A stretch of DNA of 64,000 nucleotides from Bowdeniella nasicola (GTDB lineage Bacteria; Actinomycetota; Actinomycetes; Actinomycetales; Actinomycetaceae), in NCBI GenBank assembly GCA_030537895.1, contig JAUNVA010000005.1, positions 543 through 64,542 of the forward strand. Reading direction: 5' to 3'. A program made the position numbers and the translations under genes. Of the stretch, positions 26,271-34,328 are shown piece by piece. Every line of letters starts with the position of its first letter. The first letter of the stretch is position 1. Below the pieces are notes generated by a model. It worked only from the letters and a program-made list of their open reading frames with translations. It made no database searches and had not been told where the DNA came from.

Positions 26271-26512
26271 GCGTATCCAACGAGGTGAGCAGGCCGCACG
26301 CGGGGCCATCGCGCCGCGCAAAACGGGCGCGTATTTCCCACGACGTGGCATAAACGCGACCATGTTTCATCGCGCGGAACGGAAACGGCCGCGTCGCGAG
26401 GCCCCCCTCGTATGGTCGAGATATCAGCGAAGAACTTGACCTTTGGCTTGCCGGGCATTGGTTCATGGAGGACATTGCCCGCGCCTCGTGTGGTCAAAGC
26501 AAAGGAGCATTC
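26271..26512 (+). promoter_or_regulatory. Upstream region of the meta-cleavage operon
   Basis: This gap between the rplI terminator and the mhpC-like gene should hold the operon promoter. I see an inverted GTTTC-N13-GAAAC at 26364-26386 that also contains GGAACG, the half-site of the palindrome in front of the dioxygenase operon. No reliable -35/-10 pair stands out. Confidence 0.3.
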
Positions 26513-27433
26513 ATGTCCCAGCAGGTAATCGAATCCGACGGCAGCATCGGCGGCCGCCCCTACACCTCCACGTGGGATGACCTCGCGGGAGTGGAATTCT
26601 CCCAGGGCTACGTGCAGGCCGGGGAGTATCGCACCCGCTATCTGCACGCGGGCTCGGAGGACAAGCCCCTGCTGCTCATGCTGCACGGGGTGACCGGTCA
26701 CGCCGAAGCCTACGTCCGCAACCTCGCCTCCCACGCCGAGCACTTCAATGTTTACGCGATTGACTTCATCGGTCACGGCTACTCCTCCAAGCCGGAACAT
26801 CCGCTAGAGATCAAGCACTACGTGGATCAGGTCCTCAAGGTCATCGACGCACTCGGCTACGAGCGCGCGCACCTGTCAGGAGAGTCGCTCGGGGGCTGGA
26901 CCACCGCACGCCTCGCCGGTCAGCACCCGGATCGCGTGGACCGCATCGTCCTCAACACGATGGGCGGCACCATGGCGAACCCGAAGGTGATGGAGCGCCT
27001 GTACACCCTCTCGATGGAAGCGGCGAAGGACCCGTCCTGGGAGCGCGTGAAGGCTCGCCTCGAGTGGCTCATGGCCGACCCCACGATGGTCACGCCGGAT
27101 CTCGTGCGCACCCGCCAGGCCATCTTCGAACAGGACGACTGGCCGATGGCGTGTGAGATGAACATGGCGCTGCAGGACCTCGAGACCCGCAAGCGCAACA
27201 TGCTCTCCGACGACGATCTCCGTCAGATTCAGGCCCCCGCGATGGTCCTGTGGACCACGAAGGACCCCTCCGGCCCCGTGGATGAAGGCAAGCGGATTGC
27301 CGACCTGATTCCGAACGCGCACCTCGAAGTGATGGAGAACTGCGGACACTGGCCGCAATACGAGGACACCGAGACCTTCAACCGGCTTCAGCTCGACTTC
27401 CTGCTGGGAAAGACCGGCGCACCCTCGGCGTAG
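26513..27433 (+). CDS. mhpC: MhpC-like meta-cleavage product hydrolase (alpha/beta hydrolase)
   Basis: By homology it hydrolyses the C-C bond of the ring-cleavage product (for MhpC, 2-hydroxy-6-oxononadienedioate to succinate and 2-hydroxypentadienoate). The 306-residue alpha/beta hydrolase has the oxyanion strand LLLMLHGVTGH, the nucleophile elbow GES125LGG, D251 in TTKD and H279 in CGHWPQYED. Start at ATG 26513, which follows AAAGGAG; 16 further codons upstream lack a site. First gene of a run that continues with mhpB, mhpD, mhpF and mhpE; an 87-bp gap separates it from mhpB. The exact substrate side chain is inferred from the neighbours. Confidence 0.85.
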   Translation: MSQQVIESDGSIGGRPYTSTWDDLAGVEFSQGYVQAGEYRTRYLHAGSEDKPLLLMLHGVTGHAEAYVRNLASHAEHFNVYAIDFIGHGYSSKPEHPLEIKHYVDQVLKVIDALGYERAHLSGESLGGWTTARLAGQHPDRVDRIVLNTMGGTMANPKVMERLYTLSMEAAKDPSWERVKARLEWLMADPTMVTPDLVRTRQAIFEQDDWPMACEMNMALQDLETRKRNMLSDDDLRQIQAPAMVLWTTKDPSGPVDEGKRIADLIPNAHLEVMENCGHWPQYEDTETFNRLQLDFLLGKTGAPSA

Positions 27434-27520
27434 CCGTCTGGTCCGCGGACCAACGCCCGCGGCGGCACCCCACCGTAGGCACTACCTGACCGACCGTACT
27501 CCACAAGGAAAGGCCCCCTC

Positions 27521-28480
27521 ATGCCGACCGCATTGCTCACGATGTCCCACAGCCCGCTGATCGAACACGCCAACCCGCCACAGGAAGTTGCCGACGCCGT
27601 TCAGGAGGCATTCCACAACGCCCGCGAGTTCGTGACCGCCTTCGATCCGGACCTCATCGTCAACTTTGGACCGGACCATTACAACGGGTTCTTCTACGAC
27701 CTCATGCCGCCCTTCTGCATCGGGTTCGGCGCCGTCGGAACCGGTGACTACAACTCCTACGACGGTGAACTGAACGTGCCGGAAGAGACCGCCCAAGAGC
27801 TCGCCCAGTACGTGATTGACCAGGATCTGGACGTCGCCATCTCGCGCCGCATGGAAGTCGATCACGGCGCTGTCCAGCCGATGGAGATCATGTTCGGTGA
27901 AGACATCGCCTCTCTCAGTGTGATCCCGATCTTCGTGAACGGTCTCGCCAAGCCCTTCACGACGATGCGCCGCGTGCGCCAGATGGGTGAAGCGGTCGGC
28001 AGCTATATCGCGACCTATCTGAAGGACAACTCGGACGCCAAGGTGCTGGTCATCGGCTCGGGCGGCCTGTCCCACGAACCGCCGGTCCCGCAGTGGGCGA
28101 CCGCCACCGAGGAGCAGCGCGCGTTCCTGCTCGAGGGGCGCCATCCCACGCCGGAGGCGCGGGCGGCCCGGGAGGCCAACACGATCGCCGTCGCCAAGGC
28201 ATTCGCCGCCGGTGAAGCCGGCATCCGCGACCTCAACCCCGAATGGGACGCCGCCTTCATGGACATCTGCCGTTCCGGTGAGCTGGAACGTTTCGATGCG
28301 CTCACCGCCGAGGCGATGTCTGAGGAGGCTGGCCGCTCCTCGCACGAGGTGCGCACCTGGGTTGCCGCCTTCTCCGCGATGCGCGCGGCCGTCGGCGACT
28401 ACGAGGTGACCTACGAGTTCTACCGTCCGATCCGCGAATACATCGCGGGCTTCGGAGTCATGACCGCTCAGGAAAAGTAA
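27521..28480 (+). CDS. mhpB: 2,3-dihydroxyphenylpropionate 1,2-dioxygenase, MhpB family (class III extradiol)
   Basis: MhpB cleaves 3-(2,3-dihydroxyphenyl)propionate (or the cinnamate analogue) next to the diol with Fe(II). The 319-residue protein follows E. coli MhpB closely from end to end: SHSPLIEHANP at the N-terminus, VNFGPDHYNGFFYDLMPPFCIG, MEVDHGAVQP with catalytic H115, GSGGLSHEPPVP with H185, and EIxTWVAAF-like RTWVAAFSAM near the end. This is the LigB-type fold, not the BphC type. AAGGAAAGG-type site before the ATG. Its stop is directly followed by the mhpD start. Confidence 0.92.
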   Translation: MPTALLTMSHSPLIEHANPPQEVADAVQEAFHNAREFVTAFDPDLIVNFGPDHYNGFFYDLMPPFCIGFGAVGTGDYNSYDGELNVPEETAQELAQYVIDQDLDVAISRRMEVDHGAVQPMEIMFGEDIASLSVIPIFVNGLAKPFTTMRRVRQMGEAVGSYIATYLKDNSDAKVLVIGSGGLSHEPPVPQWATATEEQRAFLLEGRHPTPEARAAREANTIAVAKAFAAGEAGIRDLNPEWDAAFMDICRSGELERFDALTAEAMSEEAGRSSHEVRTWVAAFSAMRAAVGDYEVTYEFYRPIREYIAGFGVMTAQEK

Positions 28481-29338
28481 ATGGATCCCAAAGACATCAC
28501 CGACGGCGACGACACGCCAACTCCCAGGTCCGCACAGCTGGCTGAAGCGGCGCGGGACCTGTGGGAGGCCTACCAGACCCGCCAACCGATCGCGCCGCTG
28601 CGCGAGAGCCTCCCGGGACTCACGCTCGAGGAAGCCTACGTGATCCAGCAGCTCCAAGAAGAGCAGGTGACGAGCGCGGGCCGTCGGGTTGTCGGCCGGA
28701 AGATCGGCTTGACGTCCCTCGCGATGCAGCGCCAGCTGGGGGTGGACTCCCCGGATTTCGGTTTCTTCACCGAGGACGTCGTCTACTACGACGACGCCGC
28801 CGTTCCAGTCGAGGGCCTCATCAGCCCGAAGGTCGAACCCGAGTTCGGTTTCTACCTTGGGAAGGATCTCGCGGGCGAGGTGAGTCTTGAGGAGGCGTTG
28901 GACGCGATCGACTCGGTCCATGCGGCCATCGAAATCATCGACTCGCGGATCCGTGATTGGGACATTCGACTGGTTGACACGGTGGCGGATAACGCCTCGC
29001 TCGCGGCGGTTGCGGTCTCTCGGGAACCGCTACCGATCGACGTCGCGGATCTCGCAGAGAGCGAATGCGCCCTCGTGATCGATGGGCGCGAGGTGGGCCG
29101 GGGAGCCGGGAGTGATGTCATGGGCCATCCGGCGAAGCCACTCGCCTGGTTGGCCGGGATTCTCGCACACAATGGCGTAACCCTGAAGAAGGGCGACCTG
29201 GTGCTGCCGGGATCCTTCTGTGCGGCACACCCGGTTGAAGCGGGATCGAGCGCGCGCGCAGACTTCGGATCACTCGGGTCCCTGACGATCACGTTTGAGG
29301 CCGGATCAACTACCCAGGAGTATCAAGGTGACGAATAA
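28481..29338 (+). CDS. mhpD: 2-keto-4-pentenoate hydratase (MhpD family)
   Basis: It adds water to 2-hydroxypenta-2,4-dienoate, giving 4-hydroxy-2-oxovalerate. The 285-residue product has the hydratase/FAH-like core: [36 protein letters not shown] with metal-binding E residues, IEIIDSRI and the C-terminal [13 protein letters not shown]. The ATG immediately follows the mhpB stop, with an AGGAAA site inside mhpB, so the two are coupled. Its 3' end overlaps mhpF by 11 bp. Confidence 0.9.
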   Translation: MDPKDITDGDDTPTPRSAQLAEAARDLWEAYQTRQPIAPLRESLPGLTLEEAYVIQQLQEEQVTSAGRRVVGRKIGLTSLAMQRQLGVDSPDFGFFTEDVVYYDDAAVPVEGLISPKVEPEFGFYLGKDLAGEVSLEEALDAIDSVHAAIEIIDSRIRDWDIRLVDTVADNASLAAVAVSREPLPIDVADLAESECALVIDGREVGRGAGSDVMGHPAKPLAWLAGILAHNGVTLKKGDLVLPGSFCAAHPVEAGSSARADFGSLGSLTITFEAGSTTQEYQGDE

Positions 29339-30257
29339 GAAGTACACGGCGGCCATCGTAGGTCCCGGCAACATCGGGTCGGACCTGATGTTCAAGCTCA
29401 TGCGTCGCTCCGAGTGGATCGAACCGGTCTATATGGTGGGCGTGAAAGATTCCGAAGGCCTGCGCCGAGCCAAGAAACTCGGGTTGGAGACGAGCGCCGA
29501 CGGTGTCGATTGGCTGCTTGAGCAGGACGACCTACCAGATTTCGTGTTCGAAGCGACCTCGGCGAAGGCACACCTCGCGAATGCTCCTCTCTACAAGGAG
29601 GCGGGCATCCACGCGGTGGATCTCACGCCCGCGGCGATCGGCCCGTACTGTTGCCCGCCGGTGAACCTCGATGAACTGGAAGACGTCATGAACGTCAACA
29701 TGATCACGTGTGGCGGCCAGGCCACCACGCCGATCGTGTCGGCTGTCTCCGACGTTGTCCGGGTGGACTACGCGGAGATCGTCGCCTCGATTGCCTCGCT
29801 TTCGGCGGGTCCCGGGACGCGTGCGAATATCGACGAGTTCACGGAGACCACCTCGGCGGCCCTGCGGGTGGTCGGTGGCGCAAAGACGTCCAAGGCCATC
29901 ATCATCTTGAATCCCGTCGAGCCGCCGATGCTCATGCGCAACACCGTGTACTGTTCACTGCCCGCCGAGGCCGCCGAACCCGGCGAGCTGCAGGACCGGG
30001 TGCGCGAGTCCATCGAGCAGATGGTCGCCAGGGTGCAGGAGTACGTGCCCGGCTACCACCTGACAGCGGATCCACAGTTTGACGAGGCGCGTGAGGAGTG
30101 GCGCGGCTGGGGCCGAGTGACAGTCCTCATTGAGGTGAAGGGCGCCGCGAACTTCCTGCCCGAATACGCGGGCAACCTCGACATCATTACCGCGGCTGCG
30201 GCGCGCACCGGCGACATGTTGGTGGAGCGTATGGAAGCCGCCGAGAAGGGAGCCTAG
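29328..30257 (+). CDS. mhpF: Acetaldehyde dehydrogenase (acetylating), MhpF family
   Basis: It oxidises acetaldehyde, channelled from the aldolase, to acetyl-CoA with NAD+ and CoA. The 309-residue protein has [18 protein letters not shown] (Rossmann), the catalytic Cys128 in [29 protein letters not shown] and a [16 protein letters not shown] segment. I start at GTG 29328, which has CCAGGAG upstream and overlaps mhpD by 11 bp; 11 further codons in frame read through mhpD. mhpE follows 2 bp after the stop, as expected for the MhpE-MhpF complex. Confidence 0.93.
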   Translation: MTNKKYTAAIVGPGNIGSDLMFKLMRRSEWIEPVYMVGVKDSEGLRRAKKLGLETSADGVDWLLEQDDLPDFVFEATSAKAHLANAPLYKEAGIHAVDLTPAAIGPYCCPPVNLDELEDVMNVNMITCGGQATTPIVSAVSDVVRVDYAEIVASIASLSAGPGTRANIDEFTETTSAALRVVGGAKTSKAIIILNPVEPPMLMRNTVYCSLPAEAAEPGELQDRVRESIEQMVARVQEYVPGYHLTADPQFDEAREEWRGWGRVTVLIEVKGAANFLPEYAGNLDIITAAAARTGDMLVERMEAAEKGA

Positions 30258-30259
30258 CC

Positions 30260-31276
30260 ATGAGCGAGGTCAAGGTACGTCTGACCGATACGACGCTGCG
30301 TGATGGCTCCCATGCCATGCGCCACCGCTTCACCGAAGACCAGGTGCGTAAGGTCGTGCGTGTTCTCGACGACGCGAAGATGCCCGTCATCGAGGTGACC
30401 CACGGGGACGGCCTCGCGGGATCCTCATTCAACTACGGGTTCTCCGCGGTCGACGAGATGGTTCTGATCCAGGCTGCCGCGGAAGAGGCGAAGAACGCCA
30501 AGATTGCGGTCCTCATGCTGCCTGGTCTCGGGACCATCAATGAGATGAAGGAAGCCCACCTGCGGGGTGCCTCCGTCGTCCGGATTGCGACACACTGCAC
30601 CGAGGCGGACGTCTCGATCGAGCACTTCCAGGCGGCGCGCAAACTCAACATGGAGACCGTCGGCTTCTTGATGCTCTCGCACCGCATCGGTCCGAAGGAG
30701 CTGGCCGCCCAGGCCCGTATCATGGTCGACGCCGGCTGCCAGTGCGTCTATGTCGTCGATTCGGCGGGCCACCTCATCATGGAGGAGGCCTACGACCGGG
30801 TGGACGCCGTCGTCCAGGAGCTGGCCGGCGACGCCGAGGTGGGTTTCCACGGCCACCAGAATCTGTCCTTCGGTGTCACGAACTCCGTGTTCGCTGTGCG
30901 GGCGGGCGCACGGCAGATTGACGGGACGCTGCGCGGTCTCGGCGCGGGCGCTGGCAACTCGCCGACGGAAGTGCTGGCTGCCGCTTTCGACCGTCTCGGC
31001 ATCGAGACCGGCGTGGATACCACCATGCTCATGTACGCCTCCGAGGAGGTGTTACGCCCCATGATCACGCGGATGCCGGTCATGGATCGCGCCTCGATCA
31101 TGCAGGGCAAGGTCGGGGTCTACAACTCCTTCCTCCTGCACGCGGAGCGGGCAGCCGAACGCTACGGTGTCGCGGCGCACGACATCCTCGAAGAGGTGGG
31201 TCGCCGCGGCTACGTGGGCGGTCAGGAAGACATGATTATCGACGTCGCGGTCTGGCTGCAGAGCCAGTCGCGATAG
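30260..31276 (+). CDS. mhpE: 4-hydroxy-2-oxovalerate aldolase, MhpE family
   Basis: It splits 4-hydroxy-2-oxovalerate to pyruvate and acetaldehyde and passes the aldehyde to MhpF. The 338-residue protein has the HMGL-like TIM-barrel start TDTTLRDGSHAMRHRF with the metal Asp, GFLMLSHRIGP, CVYVVDSAGHL, GFHGHQNLSFGVTNS with metal-binding His residues, and the C-terminal communication domain. It completes the lower meta pathway. A hairpin follows before the isochorismatase-like gene. Confidence 0.94.
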   Translation: MSEVKVRLTDTTLRDGSHAMRHRFTEDQVRKVVRVLDDAKMPVIEVTHGDGLAGSSFNYGFSAVDEMVLIQAAAEEAKNAKIAVLMLPGLGTINEMKEAHLRGASVVRIATHCTEADVSIEHFQAARKLNMETVGFLMLSHRIGPKELAAQARIMVDAGCQCVYVVDSAGHLIMEEAYDRVDAVVQELAGDAEVGFHGHQNLSFGVTNSVFAVRAGARQIDGTLRGLGAGAGNSPTEVLAAAFDRLGIETGVDTTMLMYASEEVLRPMITRMPVMDRASIMQGKVGVYNSFLLHAERAAERYGVAAHDILEEVGRRGYVGGQEDMIIDVAVWLQSQSR

Positions 31277-31288
31277 CGGAGCTGCCAG

Positions 31289-31335
31289 GTGGGCGGGGTG
31301 CGCAAACCCAGGACGCTGGGCGCGGCCCCGCCCAC
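31289..31335 (+). terminator. Hairpin after mhpE
   Basis: GTGGGCGGGG (31289-31298) pairs with CCCCGCCCAC (31326-31335), with a second small CCCAG/CTGGG stem inside. It may end or attenuate transcription before the next gene. Confidence 0.45.
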
Positions 31336-31422
31336 TGTGGCCGCTAAGGCGCCGGTGCGTGAGCCCGGCGTTCACCGATGCCGGCGTGAGCCGGCGGGCA
31401 ACGACGCTCGAAAGGACCCCCG

Positions 31423-32076
31423 ATGACCGACATCCAGCCCAGTGCACACCAGGACCGTCCGGACCCGAACGACCACCTGACCCTCGTAGGCCCGGGCCTT
31501 GCCCTGATCGTCGTCCACCTGCAGTGCGACATCGTTGAGGACGGCACGGCCTTTGGGTCGATTTTCGCCCCGCAGGTGCGCGAGCGCGACATCATCGCGA
31601 CGGTGGAGCGCCTCGCGGCGGGGGTACGCGAAAACGGCGGTACCGTCGTCTTCGCCCGGATCGCCTTCGCACCTGACGGCTCGGACCTTGACGCGAACCT
31701 CCCACTCCTGCAGATGGCGCGCGATGCGGACGCCCTGCGTGAGGGCAGCCCGGGCGCGCAGCTGGTCGCCGGACTGACGGTTGCCGATGACGATGTCGTC
31801 CTGACTCACACCCGGCCGGGACCCTTCACCGGCACGGACCTCGCCGAGCTGCTGCGTGCGCGCGCGATCCGGGACGTCGCCGTGTGCGGCGTCGCGACAA
31901 ACGCCTCCGTGGAGGGCGCGATCCGGCAGGCTGCCGACCTCGGCTTCCACGCGATCGTGGTCGATGATGCCTGCAGTGCCGCCGACGAGGCATCTCACGA
32001 GGCTTCCATTGCGACGATGGGGGGCCTGTTCGCGCGGGTCATTCCCGTCGATGAGCTACTCGCTGCCCTTCCCTAA
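31423..32076 (+). CDS. Isochorismatase-fold (cysteine hydrolase family) protein with altered catalytic triad
   Basis: The 217-residue protein has the isochorismatase-like fold, but the three catalytic positions differ from cysteine hydrolases. The Asp of the usual D-x-Q-N-D strand is H32 (VVHLQCDIV), the Lys position is H129 (VLTHTRPGPF), and the Cys position is S162 (CGVATNASVEGA). I recall a similar His/His/Ser pattern in some actinobacterial relatives, so this may be a separate subfamily, not a decayed gene. The reading frame is intact and the AAAGGAC site is good. It sits between mhpE and an SDR on the same strand; a role in the aromatic pathway is inferred from position only. Confidence 0.8.
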   Translation: MTDIQPSAHQDRPDPNDHLTLVGPGLALIVVHLQCDIVEDGTAFGSIFAPQVRERDIIATVERLAAGVRENGGTVVFARIAFAPDGSDLDANLPLLQMARDADALREGSPGAQLVAGLTVADDDVVLTHTRPGPFTGTDLAELLRARAIRDVAVCGVATNASVEGAIRQAADLGFHAIVVDDACSAADEASHEASIATMGGLFARVIPVDELLAALP

Positions 32077-32092
32077 CCCGAGGAGTTGTGAC

Positions 32093-32890
32093 ATGACGTC
32101 CACCGACACCACCGCTGAGCGGGAACCCGGCACCGCCGTCGTCACGGGCGGTGCCTCCCCACACGGGATCGGCTACGCCTGCGCCGTCCGCCTCGCGGGC
32201 GCGGGCCATCCGATCGCCCTGATCGACCTCAATCCGCAGGTGCGCGAGCGCGCTGCCGAACTCGCCGAGCGCTTTCGGGTGCCCGCGATCGGCATCCCCG
32301 CAGACCTCACCGATGAAGCGGCCGTCGCCGAGGCCGTGAGTGCCGTGGAGAGCTTCGCAGCGCGGGCCCGGCCCGTGAGTGTGCTCGTGAACAACGCCGG
32401 CATCGCTTCCCCGACTCGTATCGCGGATATCGAACTGGACGAGTGGCGCACTCTCATGAACGTGAACCTCACGGGGATGTTCCTCCTCACGCAGGCTTTC
32501 GGGGTGGCGATGCGCGAGCGCGGCTACGGCCGGATCGTGAACATGTCCTCCATCTCCGCTCAGCAGGGCGGCGGAAACTTCGCGGGCGCCCACTATGCGG
32601 CGAGCAAGGCGGCCGTCATCGGCTTCACGAAGGCGGTGGCGCGCGAACTCGCGCGCGGCGGGGTGTGCGTGAATGCCGTCGCTCCCGGCCTCGTGGATAC
32701 CGATATCACCTCGAGCATCCTGCGGGAAGCCGAGGCGAGCGGGGAGACCAGGTTCGTGGCGGGGATCCCGGCGGGTCGGGCGGGCACTCCCGACGACGTC
32801 GCCTCCGCCGTCGCCTATCTGGCCTCGCCAGCGGCGGCCTATGTGACCGGCCAGGTCGTGAGCGTCAACGGTGGGGCGTACCTGCCCTAG
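32093..32890 (+). CDS. Short-chain dehydrogenase/reductase (FabG-like)
   Basis: A 265-residue classical SDR: cofactor motif VVTGGASPHGIGYACA near 21-36, NNAG, and the catalytic S...Y-x3-K (NMSSISAQQGG, then HYAASKAA). The C-terminal VTGQVVSVNGGAYLP is typical of the family. Start at ATG 32093 behind GAGGAG; the frame continues upstream inside the isochorismatase-like gene without a site. Being the last gene of the meta-cleavage run, it could supply the dihydrodiol dehydrogenase step missing from the dioxygenase operon, but the sequence is generic and this is inference. Convergent with the lipoprotein gene 18 bp away. Confidence 0.85.
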   Translation: MTSTDTTAEREPGTAVVTGGASPHGIGYACAVRLAGAGHPIALIDLNPQVRERAAELAERFRVPAIGIPADLTDEAAVAEAVSAVESFAARARPVSVLVNNAGIASPTRIADIELDEWRTLMNVNLTGMFLLTQAFGVAMRERGYGRIVNMSSISAQQGGGNFAGAHYAASKAAVIGFTKAVARELARGGVCVNAVAPGLVDTDITSSILREAEASGETRFVAGIPAGRAGTPDDVASAVAYLASPAAAYVTGQVVSVNGGAYLP

Positions 32891-32908
32891 CGCGCGCCGC
32901 ACACACCG

Positions 32909-33373
32909 CTAGTTGTCCTCGTCGGCACCCTTCGGGTTGATGCGCGTCGTGTCGATCGCCTGCTCAAGCGCGGTGCGGACCGTCGCGATCTGCTGGTGGT
33001 GGGGCATCTTGGAGACCTTCTCGAGGAGGGCGTGATCGCCGCCGTCGGGATGTGCCTTCGCACGCTCGGGGAGTGTTTGCGGCGTGAGATTCTCGCTGTA
33101 CCAGCCGACGAGCGGGCAGTAATGCTGCACGCCCACCTCGATGCACTGGAGGTGGTCGCCGAGGGTGAACGCCTCCGTCTTATCCTGATCGGCCTCAATC
33201 TCATCGAGGTCCGCAATGGCGGAGCGCAGTCCGGCGACGAGGGCCTCATCGATCGGCTGAGCCGTCGGCTCGGGGCTCGAGGAGGTCTCGGGGGCAAGCG
33301 ACTGGCTACAGCCGCCTAGCACTGCCAGGCTCAGGGTGAGGGCGCCGGCGGCGGAGAGCAGAGATTTCATCAT
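32909..33373 (-). CDS. Small putative lipoprotein
   Basis: A product of about 154 residues with a lipoprotein signal: MMKSLL, a hydrophobic stretch ALTLSLAVL and the lipobox LGGC. The mature part is hydrophilic with two Cys residues in LQCIEVGVQHYCPLVGWY, possibly a disulfide, and SPEPTAQP after the anchor. I recognise no domain. I start at the first of two adjacent ATGs behind GAGGATT; a longer frame to 33445 has no site. Divergent from the SDR at 33480. Confidence 0.7.
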   Translation of the reverse strand: MMKSLLSAAGALTLSLAVLGGCSQSLAPETSSSPEPTAQPIDEALVAGLRSAIADLDEIEADQDKTEAFTLGDHLQCIEVGVQHYCPLVGWYSENLTPQTLPERAKAHPDGGDHALLEKVSKMPHHQQIATVRTALEQAIDTTRINPKGADEDN

Positions 33374-33479
33374 CGCGAATCCTCTAAACCGTGTCAGACG
33401 GCAGTGAGTGTACGGCACGATCAGCGCCGACGCGAGTAGGCCCATTCGGCGCGTGGGGTTGGCTTGCTAGGCTCCAATC

Positions 33480-34190
33480 ATGCAGGCCACGACTCACCGC
33501 TCCACCCGCCCACTCGCCCTTGTCACCGGAGGGTCTCGTGGGATCGGCCTCGCGATCGCCCGCGACCTGGCCACCACCCACGACGTCCTCGTCGGCGGCA
33601 CCACGCCCGAGGGAGTTGCGCGCGTCGTTGAGGACCTGCCGGGTGCTCGGCCCTTTGTGGCGGACCTGACCGACGACGGCGCCGTCGCGCAGGCTGTGCG
33701 CGGGATTGAGGCTCTCGATGTGCTCGTGCACTCGGCGGGGATGGTCGAGGGCGGGCACATCGCGGAGACACCTGCCGCGCAGTGGCGCCAAGTCCTCGAA
33801 CTGAACGTCGTCGCCGTCGCTGAACTCACCCGTCTTCTGCTGCCCGCCCTGCGCGCCGCGCGCGGCCAGATCATCACGATCAACTCGGGTTCCGGCTACC
33901 GCGCCAACCCGGGTAGTGCGGTCTATTCTGCCTCGAAATTCGCGCTGCGCGCCCTCACCGATGCGTTGCGTGAGGAGGAGCGCGGCACCGTGCGGGTCAC
34001 GTCAATCCACCCCGGGCGCGTCGACACCGACATGCAGGTGGCGCTTCAACGCAGGGCGGGCAATCAGAATTACGACGGCACTCGCTACGTCCGTCCGGAC
34101 TCCGTTGCGGCGACGGTTCGCCTCGCCGTCGACGCGAGCCCCGAGGCCATGATCGAAGAGCTGCAGATTAGGCCCGTACGCCAGGGCTGA
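33480..34190 (+). CDS. SDR family oxidoreductase
   Basis: A 236-residue classical short-chain dehydrogenase: ALVTGGSRGIGLAIARDLA near 13-31, LVHSAGMVEGG in place of NNAG, N-V-V and the catalytic SGSGYRANPGSAVYSASKFAL with Y-x3-K. The product is small for the family but complete. It stands alone between the divergent lipoprotein gene and the iron-box promoter of the ABC genes. Substrate unknown. Confidence 0.85.
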   Translation: MQATTHRSTRPLALVTGGSRGIGLAIARDLATTHDVLVGGTTPEGVARVVEDLPGARPFVADLTDDGAVAQAVRGIEALDVLVHSAGMVEGGHIAETPAAQWRQVLELNVVAVAELTRLLLPALRAARGQIITINSGSGYRANPGSAVYSASKFALRALTDALREEERGTVRVTSIHPGRVDTDMQVALQRRAGNQNYDGTRYVRPDSVAATVRLAVDASPEAMIEELQIRPVRQG

Positions 34191-34285
34191 GCTCCGCGCC
34201 GCACGGGCGCTGCTCTGCGTCCCGCCCGAATCACCACAAATCCCGGGCTGCCCACTGAGCGCGATAGACGTGACAGAACGCCGCC

Positions 34286-34328
34286 TTGTGAATGCTCCTC
34301 ACGGTTAGATAAGGTTAGCCTATGCTAC
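34286..34328 (+). promoter_or_regulatory. Iron-box (DtxR/IdeR-like) promoter of the ABC exporter pair
   Basis: A -35 TTGTGA (34286-34291), an 18-bp spacer and a -10 TAAGGT (34310-34315) place a start site at about the A of the ATG at 34322. Over the -10 and start lies a 19-mer (34310-34328) matching the DtxR/IdeR box TTAGGTTAGGCTAACCTAA at 14 of 19 positions. Bound metal-loaded repressor would block initiation, so the operon is probably induced by iron limitation, with a leaderless mRNA. Confidence 0.6.

Noticed and set aside
31423..32076. Isochorismatase-like gene as a decayed pseudogene
   Set aside because: The frame is intact, has a good start site and keeps fold motifs; the changed triad is more likely a subfamily feature.
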